64,000 bases of DNA from Antedon mediterranea (Eukaryota; Echinodermata; Crinoidea; Comatulida; Antedonidae): positions 20,178,001 to 20,242,000 of the forward strand of contig NC_092671.1 in the NCBI RefSeq assembly GCF_964355755.1, written 5' to 3'. Below are positions 9,850 to 21,132 of this stretch, one piece after another (the first letter of the stretch is position 1; every line of letters starts with the position of its first letter). The notes under the pieces are model-generated. The model was not told the origin of the DNA. It searched no databases and saw nothing but the letters and a program-made list of their open reading frames with translations. Both the position numbers and the translations under genes were made by a program.

Positions 9850-10620
9850 ATTCATTAGCGGTATGTACTATTGATTCTTGATAATTTAGAATCAACAAAT
9901 CATGATTTTATACTATATAGATTTTTGATGATATAAGTATCAATGTATTAACCTATATATTGTTTAATTCTTCAAATAGAAAAGGACTCACAACTTATAT
10001 GTCATCAGTATCACTTTCTTGTTCGGGTATTAGTACAGTGCAATGCCATTGCATTCACCACATATAGTTCTAGTTACCCCTGAATGCTTCAAGAAGATAC
10101 TCGGATGCTAGCTTTAAGTCTGTGTGTAGAGGAACCATGTTTCCATCATCTTATCTTCCATCCCCAATCCTCGGTACACATATCAACCCCACTCCATTGC
10201 TAAAAGATAACTTGAACATGATGTATTGTTAAGTCCTTGGTTGTGGTACGATTATGAAGTTGGCAATATGCGAGGTTATACTTGTAGAAAGGATGGAGTC
10301 AAAGGCATTCCACGTTGTCCAGGTCAGTTCAGACACACTAAAGCATTGTCCCTAGCAACCACAATGTCCATTGTATGTACTATCCCGTCCTACATCTACC
10401 GCCCTCTAGGGTTTACTATAATTATGGTTTGTCACAATACTACATCTCCACTTTCCACTTTAGTTAGAATTATTATACAGTATTTCATATTGTGAATAAT
10501 AGTTTTCCATACATACAGTATTTCTTTGTTTAACTAAATTAACTCAAAACTCTTGTTAACACTATAAAACTCAAAACATATTTTATAACACATAACAATA
10601 TCTGTTCATTTACTGATTAC
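9850..10620. other. No feature recognised
   Basis: Mixed AT-rich sequence. An open frame at 10226-10495 shows no domain and no family resemblance, and I do not support it as a gene. Confidence 0.4.
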
Positions 10621-10624
10621 AGAT

Positions 10625-11450
10625 CAAATCTATTGGGTGCTTTCACCACTCTTCTTGGTCTATTATTGACAGTTTTATAGGTGTTAATTGTTTCTTGTGA
10701 CCATGTTTAGAATTTACTATCTTTTTAAAGTGGGATTTATTTCTTGCCTTTCTCTTCTCCTCTTTTAGCTACAATCATATCACCCTTTATGTCTACTACT
10801 TTGAAGGGTTCAATTTGAAACAGAGGAATTAACTTTCCTTTCTTAATATTATTCATCAGAACATAGTCTCCTATTCTAACATTAGAGTTTTGGATATTTC
10901 TTCGCTTTTCAGCGTTTTCTTTTATTTTTGCTTTAGAAGCACTGTCTTTCTCCTTTAACTCTTTGTGGGTCTTAGCTTTAGACATACTTGTTTGCATTTG
11001 TGGTAGCTTAACCCTTAATGCTTCACCATTTGCAATAGTTGCAATATCGTAGGAATATGTAAAGCTCTTGCTTCCAACTTTTCCCTTCGGTATTTGTGCA
11101 TTTACATACTTTACCTAAGGTTTTCATGAACCTTTCCACTAAACCATTGCCTTCTGGCCAGTATGTTATTACTTTTTGGTGTTCAAAACCCATATAATCC
11201 GCAAAATTTCTAAACTCTTCATTGTTCCACGGGGAACCATTATCTGTTTTAAATGTAACAGGAATTCCTTGAGACGAAAATATTTTGTCAATAACTGGAA
11301 TTACAGTTTTAGCCGGTGCTCGCCCGATGGTAGTGGACCATAAAAATCTGCGGCTAGATGATTGTTTTTACCATTTGGTACAGTAGCTCAGACATTTTCA
11401 GTGGTTTTCTTGGTTTTTTGTCTGTTGTAGCAGTACATGCCACACACTTA
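10625..11450 (-). pseudogene. Integrase core and C-terminus of a third gypsy copy
   Basis: Minus-strand reading contains TIGRAPAKTVIPVIDKIF and FKTDNGSPWNNEEFRNFADY, with the second catalytic Asp in TDNG. VITYWPEGNGLVERFMKT follows with the catalytic Glu. After a frameshift, 10997-10737 gives KTHKELKEKDSASKAKIKEN and VRIGDYVLMNNIKKGKLIPL, the SH3-like integrase tail. It ends near 10625 in a basic stretch. Frames are broken in the core by stops between about 11330 and 11450. It follows the RNase H/zinc-finger part directly, in the standard gypsy order. Confidence 0.85.
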
Positions 11451-11451
11451 T

Positions 11452-12326
11452 CTATGAGTTCCGAAACTTCTCTTTTAGAAGTGCTATTGTTTTTACCTTG
11501 CCTTGATGGCCTTCATGCGCCAAACACAAGGCTCTATTTGTTAGCTTTTCCGGCATAATAACTTGAGTGTTTCTGAAAATTAGTCCATTATTTGTAATAG
11601 TGAGCTCGTTTGAAACTCTACTAAATATCATTAAATCATTGATGTTTACATTTTTTGAATTTTCAAACTTTGTTTTGATTAATTTCCACTGGCCTGTCGC
11701 AATTAGTGACTTTAAAGCACTTAAAGTTGGATCATCATTTGTAGCTTCTGCAATTTCTACTAGATTCATAGCTTTTGGAATGCTCGCTTGTTCCATTAAA
11801 TTAACGTACTGTTCGGCAACTTTTTCTTCCCGAGAGCTACTTCCCGAGTCTACCGGATGTCTTGACAAATAGTCAGACGGATTATCTATTCCCGGCCTGT
11901 ACATGACCTTTGGGTCGTACAGCAACAATCTCAACCGCCATCGCTCTAATCTCAACGGTAACTTTGCGTTCGGATTCCCTAGAAGCTTTACTAGTGGCTT
12001 ATGATAACAGTTATGGGTACTCCAAAAATATAAATATGAAAGTGTTCGCATGCCCATATTACCGCCAACGTTTCACATTGAATTTGGCTTTTATAACGTT
12101 GTTCAGTGGGTGTTAGTGATTGAGCTCTGAGGATTTTTGTTGCATCATATTGCACCAATATTCCTCCTAACCCAACAGGAGATGCATCTACTATTAACTC
12201 GGTATGTAAATTTATATCATAGTAGGCCATTGTTGGTGCTTCTCGAAGAGCTGTTTTAATATTTTGGAATGCATCGATCTGTTCACTTCCCCACTGGAAG
12301 TCTACGTCTTTACGCGTTAACGACAA
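11452..12326 (-). pseudogene. RNase H and integrase zinc finger of the third gypsy copy
   Basis: RNase H is seen from 12326 with VDFQWGSEQIDAFQNIKTAL, then TELIVDASPVGLGGIL (catalytic Asp), TPTEQRYKSQIQCETLAVIW (catalytic Glu) and the DHK region. A frameshift near 12000 continues with LGNPNAKLPLRLERWRLRL and RPGIDNPSDYLSRHP, the normal RNase H end with its Asp. The zinc finger HEGHQGKVKTIALLKEKF lies at about 11530-11460. The RT is absent: homology stops at about 12330, so this copy is 5'-truncated or joined to unrelated DNA there. Confidence 0.85.
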
Positions 12327-12330
12327 AGAG

Positions 12331-12904
12331 GTTCAGTCTTTGAGGAGCCGGAAATGGTACTCTCGCACGCAAAATCCATGATAAATGGCACCTTTCTAGT
12401 TCACCGGAAATGACACTTTATTAGCGCGCTAGCTGGCAAACAGCAAAGTGAGCATAGACTAAAGCCTAAGCACGCGGCGACTAACAATAGATACATCTTT
12501 TTTTGTTGCGTTCAATGCAGACATCGGGGGAAGTCCCAGATGAACGTACTTCCGATACGGTCATAAATGATAATAATTCATTATTATCAATTGATGATGC
12601 ATGTAATCTATCATTCGACATTGTTTTCATGTTGATTACTGAATTTATTTGATTTAAATGAGCAGTTTTTCCGTTTCTAATTCTAAATTTACATGCGCCC
12701 TCTGTAGGATGTGAAACGATCTATTTTTAGAAGTTTAAGTAGAGATCATCACGCGTCACCACCTCTCACGATGCTCTTTGATTGGCCGCCGTAACTTAAC
12801 ATCGCGCGCATTGTGATAAATTTCTGTTTTTATTTTTGGGGTTAGTGTAGCCTACTCTGTGCATACTAATATACACACAAATATGTCACACGAATAAAAT
12901 ATTG
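12331..12904. other. Unassigned DNA
   Basis: No coding signal seen. It has more CG-rich words (GCGCGC near 12790 and 12420) than the flanks. Confidence 0.4.
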
Positions 12905-12964
12905 AACCTCTAAAAAAAGGGCACCCTTAAAATTTAGGGGGGAGGACCCCCTCCCCCCTGGATC

Positions 12965-13420
12965 TGCCCCAGAAACTGTAGACTTCCTTGAACGAATGTG
13001 TAGAGGTAACCGATTCCACAGACGAGGAGCTGAAACAGAAAAATACCTATCACCCCATGAACATGCAGATCTGGGCTCAACAAGGTGAAACTTGTCACCG
13101 GATCGAAGTCTTCGAGAAGGTATGTACCAAATGAGCAGCTCGCGAAAGTACTCTGGACCATCACCATTTAGTGTTTTGAATGTAATCAGGAGTATCTTGA
13201 AAATACTATACTATAACGGATAGGGAGCCAATGCAACTCCTGTAAAACTGGAGTGATGTGTTCAAATTTGCTTGTCCCTAATCCTAGCAGCTGTATTCTG
13301 CAACAGTTAGAGGCGCTGGATACTTGCCTTAGTAATACCATGAAGGAGGGAATTTCCAAAATCCAAACATGAGGTCACAAAAGCATACCACAGTCTGTCG
13401 CATCTCGGGAAAGGTATTTT
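12965..13420 (-). pseudogene. LINE reverse transcriptase C-terminal fragment (L2/CR1-like)
   Basis: Minus-strand frames give LLQNTAARI, FKILLITFKTLNGDGPEYFR, YIPSRRLRSGDKFHLVEPRS and RYFSVSAPRLWNRLPLHIRS in order. This is the conserved tail after the RT of L2/CR1-type LINEs. Stops and shifts interrupt it. On its 3' side (12905-12964) lies a G/C-tract sequence with GGATCTGCCCC that resembles the terminus of the hAT-like elements elsewhere in the window, so the LINE may be cut by one. Confidence 0.7.
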
Positions 13421-13929
13421 TGTATCCTCCTAATAGTGCGTGTTATATTTGTGGGTTATGATGAAGACAACGGTTTGTATTATGCAGAATCAGTCACACG
13501 GACACTCGTGGTTATGCGCCATGATGAATGTGTTTTGTAACTAGACTTTATGTTACAGCCGTTATTTTGATATATCACATCACTTCCTTCTACAAGTATG
13601 ACAGACAGTGTTTATTATTTTACGAGTTATGTCAGATTCTACCTTGTTTAAAACGAAACCAAAACTTCAAAACATTATAAAACTCATACAACTTCATTGT
13701 AATGTAACACTAACGATAACAATCATATGCCTTTCGTATTCTTGTATAAATAAAGTCTAAAACTACAGTACCTGTACATACTATTGTGATGTTTTATAAC
13801 TACGGTGAAGTACATGATACAGTGCATATGTCTTAAAACTAAAATAAAACTTAAAATCATTTTCATTCATTGTTAAACACTTCGAACAATAACCAACACT
13901 TTTAATTTGAACCTTTAATAAAATTATTC
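13421..13929. other. Non-coding, possible LTR region of the fourth gypsy copy
   Basis: AT-rich with no coding signal. It lies immediately 3' (minus strand) of gypsy pol, where an LTR would be expected, but no second copy is available to define one. Confidence 0.3.
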
Positions 13930-13944
13930 TTCGATCAACCTGCT

Positions 13945-14597
13945 TCTTGGTCACTTAATTCTGTGTGGTTTAGTATAAGGACTTTTAAATACATTCACAT
14001 CACTCCTCTCAACATTTTGAGTAGATTGTGTACTACCTGTATCAACAATCATATGATCAGGGTGCATCACTTTGACACCGTGTGAAGTGTGGATTTTATA
14101 CTTTCTAGGTCCTAAACATTGGGTTACGACTCCCTTCAACCACTTCTTTGGATTTGAGTCGCATGTTCTTAATTAAAACATCATCATCAATATGAAATTG
14201 TCTTTCTTGATTAACATGACTATCTCTTTGCACTTTCTGTGACTTTTGTTTTTCTTCGACCCTTTGAGCCATGTTTGGACTCACTAAGGATAGTCGTGTA
14301 TGTATAACTTGGGTTTCCTTAATAACCCAGCAGGAGTAAGTCCTGTAGTGGAGTGTGTGGAGTCTATACCTTAATAGGAAATTTAGCTAATCTATGTTTC
14401 ATAGTGTACTTCTTTCTATCTAGTACCTGTTTAGTTAATGCACTTTTGAAAACCTGCACTGCCCTTTCAGCTGCACCCTTGCTAGCTGGGTGATAAATGG
14501 GACTTACATAATCATATTGACTTAACAGAAGAGCCCATCTTTGGATACGTCCTGCAGCCATTACTGAGACTTCATTTGTTCGACCAAAGATTTTCAG
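13945..14597 (-). pseudogene. RNase H end fused by deletion to integrase E-motif and tail
   Basis: One 65-residue frame (14561-14364) starts with MAAGRIQRWALLLSQYDY, the end of gypsy RNase H. It then reads IYHPASKGAAERAVQVFKSA, the integrase region around its catalytic Glu. Normally several hundred residues (RNase H end, zinc finger, most of the core) separate these motifs, so an in-frame deletion is present. The tail continues in broken frames to RKYKIHTSHGVKVMHPDHM at 14139-13951, the DNA-binding integrase C-terminus. Not functional. Confidence 0.8.
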
Positions 14598-14600
14598 AAG

Positions 14601-17554
14601 TAGTCCAGATCCCTATGTCAAAAAAAGTGCCTTCGTGTGCAGATCATGGGGAAAGTGTAAACATTGTGTTTTATGAATATTTGAATCATGCTGGTTATAA
14701 AAACCCATGTTGTCAAATTTCTAAAATTCATCTTTGACCTCTGACCTCAATTTGATTGTTTTGACCCATTGAAAACAAAATGATCATATCTTTGCAACAC
14801 TTACATTAAATGAAATAATTTTAGTGTCAAATTATTTGGGAGATGCATATTAATATTCGTTCTAATGAAAAAGTTTGTCCAAAAATGGCTGGAAGTATGA
14901 TTTTTGGCATATTTGACCTTTGACCTACATATCATATAACTCCGTAACTAATAGTTGGAAAAACTTTAAATAGGGCTCAAATTTATCTGAAGGTATATGT
15001 TTCTATTCAGTCTAATAAGAACTTTTTCAAGAAAATGACCCGAAATATTTTTATTGACCTTTGACCTGTACTGCTAGTACACATTTCTATAATCTCAAAA
15101 CTATTGGCCGTAAAATGGTTGTTTTTGTGAAATGGTTTGAAAAATTTACATTTATATGTTGTATAATAACAACATTTTATAGAAATGTAAAAGAATTTTA
15201 TTTATGATCACTAACTTTGTAATTTATTAAAGACCCCTTCCCTGCAATTTTGGACGTTTTTTGGAAAATAATACATATATATCACTTTAAAAACATTAAA
15301 CCATGTCATTCCTTGTCTTAAATGTACGTTTTATGGTAAATTATGATAAAAAGTGAGAAACAATGCACTACCTAAGTAGCTCGCGGCGATCGACCTCTCG
15401 TGGACGGTCTTAGGCCTAGCCTAGCTAGGCTTAGTTTTGTAGGCCTAGCTGGTAAACATCGATAACGTACGAACATCGTACGCTAGCTACTGTATATACC
15501 TAGCCTGACGTTGTATAGTTGCTGCATTAATTGTCTTTCTATTTTTGCCAGACTCCGTTGATACAAATTGGGGAAAACCCGGTATTTTCGCTGAAAAGTT
15601 AGGAGTCTTCCATTTGTTTTGGCTTCACGATCGATCGAAAAGTGGGCGAATTACAGGTGAAAAACAAAAATATCAATCCGCGCGCAATGCATTTTGGGAT
15701 TTATAGCGGGCCGCTATAATTATTAGAATCGATTTATTTTTCACATTTTTAACCGTTTAAAGACGAAAAAAGTTATCGCAATAGGACCATATAGTATTAT
15801 TTTTACATTAAATATAGTTTGTGATCTTAAATTAGATCTAAAAAACGTAGGGAATGGGGCTTTAACATCACTAGCATTTGTTATAATATTAAAATGTGTC
15901 ATATTTGCTGATTTTAAGCACTTCACATGAATTTATCAGAAAATATGTGTATTTAATATAAAGTTTATTTTTTTTTATATAAAGAAAATTTAATTATCTA
16001 TCAAATAAGACTATTTTCAAATTATTATGGCTAAAACTTAATTAGATACAGGCAAAAAAGTGTATTTTTACTTATGTGAACAGCGCCCTCAATCTTCATT
16101 TTTTCCCAAAAAATACCACATTTTTATGCGGTTTCATAAACTTAGCTGGTTGTAACTTTTTAAAAGATTTGTATGTCAGTGACGTGTAACTTACATACAC
16201 CTTCTACCATATACTAAGTAAGTTTCTGAGATAAAATGAAAACAATATTTTTATAGCTTGATATTTTTTCTGAGGTTATTACATGGTGCATGCTAAAAAA
16301 GATTTTGATTTTGTGCTAAAAATCAATCTTTTTGGTCCAGTACAAACAATCTTGTACAGCCAATCTTACACAAACAGCATATTTTATTGGAAAGATAATC
16401 ATAATATCCATCCAATAAAATATGAATTTTGTGTATTAATATCTGCTAGATAGATTTTATTAAACCAAAAAGATGGACTTTTAGCTCAAAATTAAAATAT
16501 TTTTTTTTGTGTGTATCATGTAATAACCTCAACAAAAATATCAAGCTATCGGAATATTTTCTCAATTTTTTCATAAACTGACCTAGTACGTTATAAAAGA
16601 GGTATGTAAATTACAGGTTACTGTAAAAAGTCTTTAAAACAAAGTTATAACCTGTTAAGTTCAGGAAAACACATAAAAATGTGGTATTTTTTGGGAAAAA
16701 ATGAAGATTGAGGGCACTGTTCACACAAGTAAAAATACACTTTTTTGCCTGTATCTAATTAAGTTTTAGCCATAATAATTTGAAAATAGTCTTATTTGAT
16801 AGACAATTAAATTTTCTTTATATAAAAAAAAAAAAACTTTATATTAAATACACATAATTCTGATAAATTCATTTGAAGTGCTTAAAATCAGCAAATATAA
16901 CACATTTTAATATTATAACAAATGCTAGTGATGTTAATAAATTATAAAGTTAGTGATCATAAATAGAATTCTTTTACATTTCTATAAAATGTTGTTATTA
17001 TACAACATATAAATGTAAATTGTTCGAACCATTTCACAAAAACAACCATTTTACGGCCAATAGTTTTTGAGATTATAGAAATATGTACTACCAGTACAGG
17101 TCAAAGGTCAATACAAATATTTCAGGTCATTTTCTTGTAAAAGTTCTTATAGGACTGAATAGAAACATATACCTTCAGATAAATTTGAGCCCTATTTAAA
17201 GTTTGTCCAACTATTAGTTACGGAGTTATATGATATGTAGGTCAAAGGTCAAATATGCCAAAAATCATACTTCCAGCCATTTTTGGACAAACTTTTCCAT
17301 TAGAATGAATATTAATATGCATCTCCCAAATAATTTGACACTAAAATTATTTCATTTAATCTAAGCGTTGCAAAGATATGATCATTTTGTTTTCAATGGG
17401 TCAAAACATTCAAATTGAGGTCAGAGGTCAAAGATGAATTTTAGAAATTTGACAACATGGGTTTTTATAACAAGCATGATTCAAATATTCATAAAACACA
17501 ATGTTTACACTTTCCCCATGATCTGCACACGAAAATACATAGGGATCTGGACTA
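14601..17554. mobile_element. Long near-palindromic foldback element (arms about 1.16 kb) with a nested MITE
   Basis: The ends are TAGTCCAGATCCCTATGT and its complement, flanked by AAG on both sides (14598-14600, 17555-17557; AAGT is possible). The left arm matches the inverted right arm over their whole length to a centre near 16400, apart from scattered substitutions and one 631-bp insertion in the left arm. Each arm carries three TGACCT-N-TGACCT direct repeats (left arm: 14735, 14914, 15055). There is no coding capacity. The insertion splits gypsy RNase H. The 3-bp duplication would suit a PIF/Harbinger-type mobiliser, but no transposase supports it. Confidence 0.9.
15231..15861. mobile_element. 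TTAA-flanked MITE nested in the foldback left arm
   Basis: It is bounded by TTAA (15227-15230 and 15862-15865), with imperfect terminal inverted repeats AGACCCCTTCCCT and AGGGAATGGGGCT. The right arm of the foldback near 16930-16940 holds the uninterrupted site with a single TTAA, so insertion and duplication are directly shown. TTAA targets are used by piggyBac and Kolobok transposases. No protein is encoded; interior palindromes of the TAGGCCTAGC type and a TCGATCGATCG word occur. Confidence 0.9.
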
Positions 17555-17557
17555 AAG

Positions 17558-18718
17558 TGCTTTATGGTCCGTCTTGATGGTAAACTTTCTACCCATAAGA
17601 TATTTGTAAAATTGTTTGATGTCGTAGATGATGGCAAGTGCCTCTTTTTCTATCATGCTGTAATTTATTTCATGTCAGTGGTTAATGTTCTTGAAGCATA
17701 GTGTATGGGTAACCTCGATCCATCATCCATCTGATGCATTATTACCGATCCGATTCCATACTGACTAGCATCGCATTCAAGAATTATTTTTTGCTTTGTA
17801 TCATAGTGTGTCCGACATGATATGATTCGCTGCTTAGGCTTTCTTTGCACTATTTAAAAGCCACTCGACATCGTCACAAAACAGCATGTTCAACGGTTGT
17901 ATGCGTGTAGACAGATTTGGCATGAATTTTGAATAAAATTGCATTATGCCAAGAAATGATCGAAGTGTAACAGTTTCTTGTCTCGCTGCATCTTTGATTG
18001 GTTAAACTTTGTCGTCAATCGGTGCGATTCCTTGTTTGTCAACTCTATGTCCAAGATATATTACTTCATCTTCTAGGAATTTGCATTTCGCTTTCTTCAA
18101 ACGAACATGGTCAAATCGTCGAGACACTTCTTCGATTATTGCCAAGTTTTTCTTGACTGTCTTTGTACTAATCAGCACATCGTCCTGATTACATAACACA
18201 TTATTAATATCATTCAAAATCTTATCCATTTTACCCTGGAATATTTTTGAGGCTGGTTTTACACCGTATGGTAGTTTGTTGTATGAGTAAAGACCTTTAT
18301 GGGTGTTAATTGTAACATAATTTTGACTCTCATCATCTAGATTTAGTTGAGCATATGCATGGAATAAATCTAATTTAGTAAAAATCATTTTCCCGCTAAC
18401 TCTGCATATAAATAATCTGAGCTTAGAAGGCTATATAATGGCACTATAATCGCCACAGATTCTAACTGTGCCATCACTTTTTGGAACAACTACGATTGGT
18501 GTTGCCCAATCACTCTTATCTACTTTGTGTATCACACTATTTTCTTCCAACTTTTTAAGCTCATCTTCAACTTTACATTTGTTGGCATAGGGGACAAATC
18601 TTGCTTTAACATACACAGGGGTAACATTTTCTTTAACATTAATGTGAGCAAGCTCATGTTTCATGCCCTCATACAAATCTTCAAATAATTTACCATATTT
18701 GTTCAGTAAACCATTCAA
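17558..18718 (-). pseudogene. Reverse transcriptase and start of RNase H of the fourth gypsy copy
   Basis: RT enters at 18718 with MNGLLNKYGKLFEDLYEGMK, then KKLEENSVIHKVDKSDWATP and VVPKSDGTVRICGDYSAII. The next frame (18388-18002) has FTKLDLFHAYAQLNL (first Asp), YNKLPYGVKPASKIFQ and the catalytic box CNQDDVLIS with both Asp residues. VIYLGHRVDKQGI follows. RNase H begins at about 17850 with [15 protein letters not shown] and [10 protein letters not shown], and ends at the foldback junction just after the DHKAL region. Frames are broken at about 18425, 18000 and 17660. Confidence 0.85.
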
Positions 18719-18779
18719 CGTTGTAACATCATTTTTACCCGTATTTACAGATGTGTTATGTTGTTCTACATTCTCGTTT

Positions 18780-19088
18780 TGCTATTTACAGTTTTAGAGT
18801 TTAACCCTTTCGAATTTAACTTTACAACAGCAAGCCAATCTAGTCCTAGTAGTGTAGGTTTATTACTGTAATCAACCACATTAGCAGTTAAGTTGTGTAC
18901 ATTACCATCACAATCAATAACATTACACTTTACTTATAAACTTTCTCCACTATAAGTTTTGAGCGGTATGATATCATCATATAGTGATTGCAATATTACT
19001 AAAATTCTTATTGTAAATATTGATACTCATTATTGTGTCATCAGCTTTTGTATCTATGTACATTTGTAACTCACTACCATTTACATTT
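18780..19088 (-). pseudogene. Degenerate aspartic protease of the fourth gypsy copy
   Basis: Minus-strand reading gives VNGSELQMYIDTKADDTIMS near 19080-19020, where DTG-A is altered to DTKA. It ends with KPTLLGLDWLAVVKLNSKG near 18880-18820, which matches the LG-x-DWL end of gypsy proteases. The active-site Gly is lost. The region lies directly upstream of RT, as expected, and is cut off at 19088 by a MITE copy. Confidence 0.65.
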
Positions 19089-19574
19089 AATACATATATA
19101 TTACTTTAAAAACATCAAACCAGATCATTCCTTGTCTTAAATGTACTTTTATGGTAAATTATGATAAAAAGTAGATGGTCTTTAGGCCTAGCCTAGCTAG
19201 ACTTAGTTTTTAGGCCTAGCTGGTAAACATTGGTAACATACAAACATTGTACACTAGCTAAAACCTAGTTGCTGCATTAATTGTCTTTCTATTTTTGCCA
19301 GACCTGGTATTTTCGCTGAAAAGTTATGAGTCTTCCATTTGTATTGGCCTCACGATCGATCGAAAAGTGAGTGAATTACAGAAGAAAAACAAAAATATCA
19401 ATCCGCGGGCAATGCATTTTGGGATTTATAGCGGGCCGCGACTTATTTTTCACATTTTTAACCTTTTATTAAGACAAAAATTTTATCTCAATAGGACCAT
19501 ATAATATTTATTTTTAGGTTATTAAATGTAGTTTATGACCTTAAATTAGATCTAAAAACGTAGGGAATGGGACG
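19089..19574. mobile_element. Second copy of the AGACCCC TTAA-type MITE, left end missing
   Basis: Matches 15270-15855 in the same orientation over most of its length (TTTTTGCCAGAC, CACGATCGATCGAAAAGTG, AATGCATTTTGGGATTTATA and others), with a deletion in the middle. It ends GTAGGGAATGGGACG near 19574. The first 40 bp and the left terminal repeat are absent. A further fragment lies at about 22456-22530. Confidence 0.8.
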
Positions 19575-20199
19575 TTTTTGATGAACGTTGGTTGTAACTG
19601 AATCCTTTCATAGCCATTTTTTAATGGATACTGGATAACCCTGCTGGCAAATCCTTGTTTTGTCTAATCAGTATTCAGATGGTAGAGAAATTTAACGGTG
19701 AAACAAATTTTCTATGATTGCCGAACAAACCTCCCAAACAATATTACAAAGTGTTGAAATTCCAATACCGAACATATTTACAATTGTTGGTACTCGGAAG
19801 GTGTTAAAACCACCATATTGCGACTGCAAGTCTTTTCCTATATTCAGTTGGTTCACGCAAATTTGTTTATTGTTTCTCCAGTAATGGCCGCAATTCTTCT
19901 TCAATCATCATCTGTATAATTTGGTATAGTTAAATTACAAAATATACTTCCATGTGCACGTTCGTTCATTCAAAGGTGCCGGTCACAAGAACAGCCATGT
20001 ACATTCAAATATATAAAATATTTGACTATTGAGAATTCTTGACTATTGCCACAGTACGTCTGTATGACAAAGTCTACTGGTATAATCGTATAGGCTAACT
20101 TCCTTGTTAACCTTAGGGGTACATTTAATTACTGAATTCTGATTGGTAGTAAAGTAAATGTACTGGAAGATATAGGCCTATGCCTGCAACCATTATCTA
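19575..20199. other. No feature recognised
   Basis: AT-rich DNA with no domain-bearing frame on either strand. Confidence 0.4.
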
Positions 20200-21094
20200 G
20201 AAAATAGTCATTTTGGCATGCTTGAACACATTGATAAAGAAAATAGGAAAAACTTAACAATATACAATAAATAACACAAGTACAGTGGCGGATCCAGAGT
20301 GCACCATCCTCTCGCCACCAGAATTCTTCATCAACAACAAAATCATTCTCCAAGCACAGGAGCATAACACAAAAAATTATGTGCAACATCAAAACAGTTC
20401 AAGACATGTACCAGTAGATTGAAATCCCTTCACCATGCCTTCAACAAACACCTTCATCTTTTAATTATTGTGCAGTGGCACAACATCTATAAATGTACAG
20501 GTAGCCCCCTTTCATTTTGCCAGATGCAACACATCTATCTCTAGTTCCGAAAAGCTCTGGACCCGTGCCTGATACATGAGCACAGTGATAAAGAATATAG
20601 GATAAACTTAACAATATACAACAAGGTATGGTATATTGAGCACAGTGAGAATAGGAAACTTAAAGATGTATTGTCCCTTGAAACACAAAAAATAAAGGTC
20701 AAAATATTCTAAATTTAAATGGGCCATATCAAAGTAATATTAAAGTTATTCAAGTCGAAAACAACAAGTTTACGTAATTAACAGGTAAAATAATTTGATT
20801 ACATTTCGTCTGGAAAAAAGTCATGAGCGAAAGTAAACAAAGATTTCAAACCATGAGTATGCATTATACATGATGCTATAATTAGGATTTTTTACAACTC
20901 GTCATGGTTAAGAAGGTGTTTTCACACAGATTGCGAGGAAGTTTTATGATTATGCATACAGAGTAGCCAAAAAAAGCGTGTTGCATTATGAGATATGTTA
21001 TGATCGAAAACTTTGACTGGAAGTCAAAGTTATTTTTTTAACCAAAAAAACGTCTGTATTTCAGATAAACTATTTTGATACTTCAAAATGACCC

Positions 21095-21132
<38 letters not shown>

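Larger units (their letters stand above)
13930..19088 (-). mobile_element. Fourth Ty3/gypsy copy, split by a 2.95-kb foldback element
   Basis: Minus-strand order is protease (about 19080), RT (18718-18002), RNase H (17850-17558), a foldback insertion (17554-14601), the rest of RNase H fused to integrase (14590-14364), and the integrase tail (14139-13945). The 5' end is replaced at about 19088 by a MITE copy. No LTR pair was found. The foldback interrupts the RNase H codons after the DHKAL motif. Confidence 0.85.

Noticed and set aside
10226-10495. 89-codon plus-strand frame as a small gene
   Set aside because: No domain, no regulatory context and no similarity that I recognise; its length is expected by chance in this amount of sequence.
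13421-13929. LTR of the fourth gypsy copy
   Set aside because: No second copy in the window, so boundaries and identity cannot be shown.
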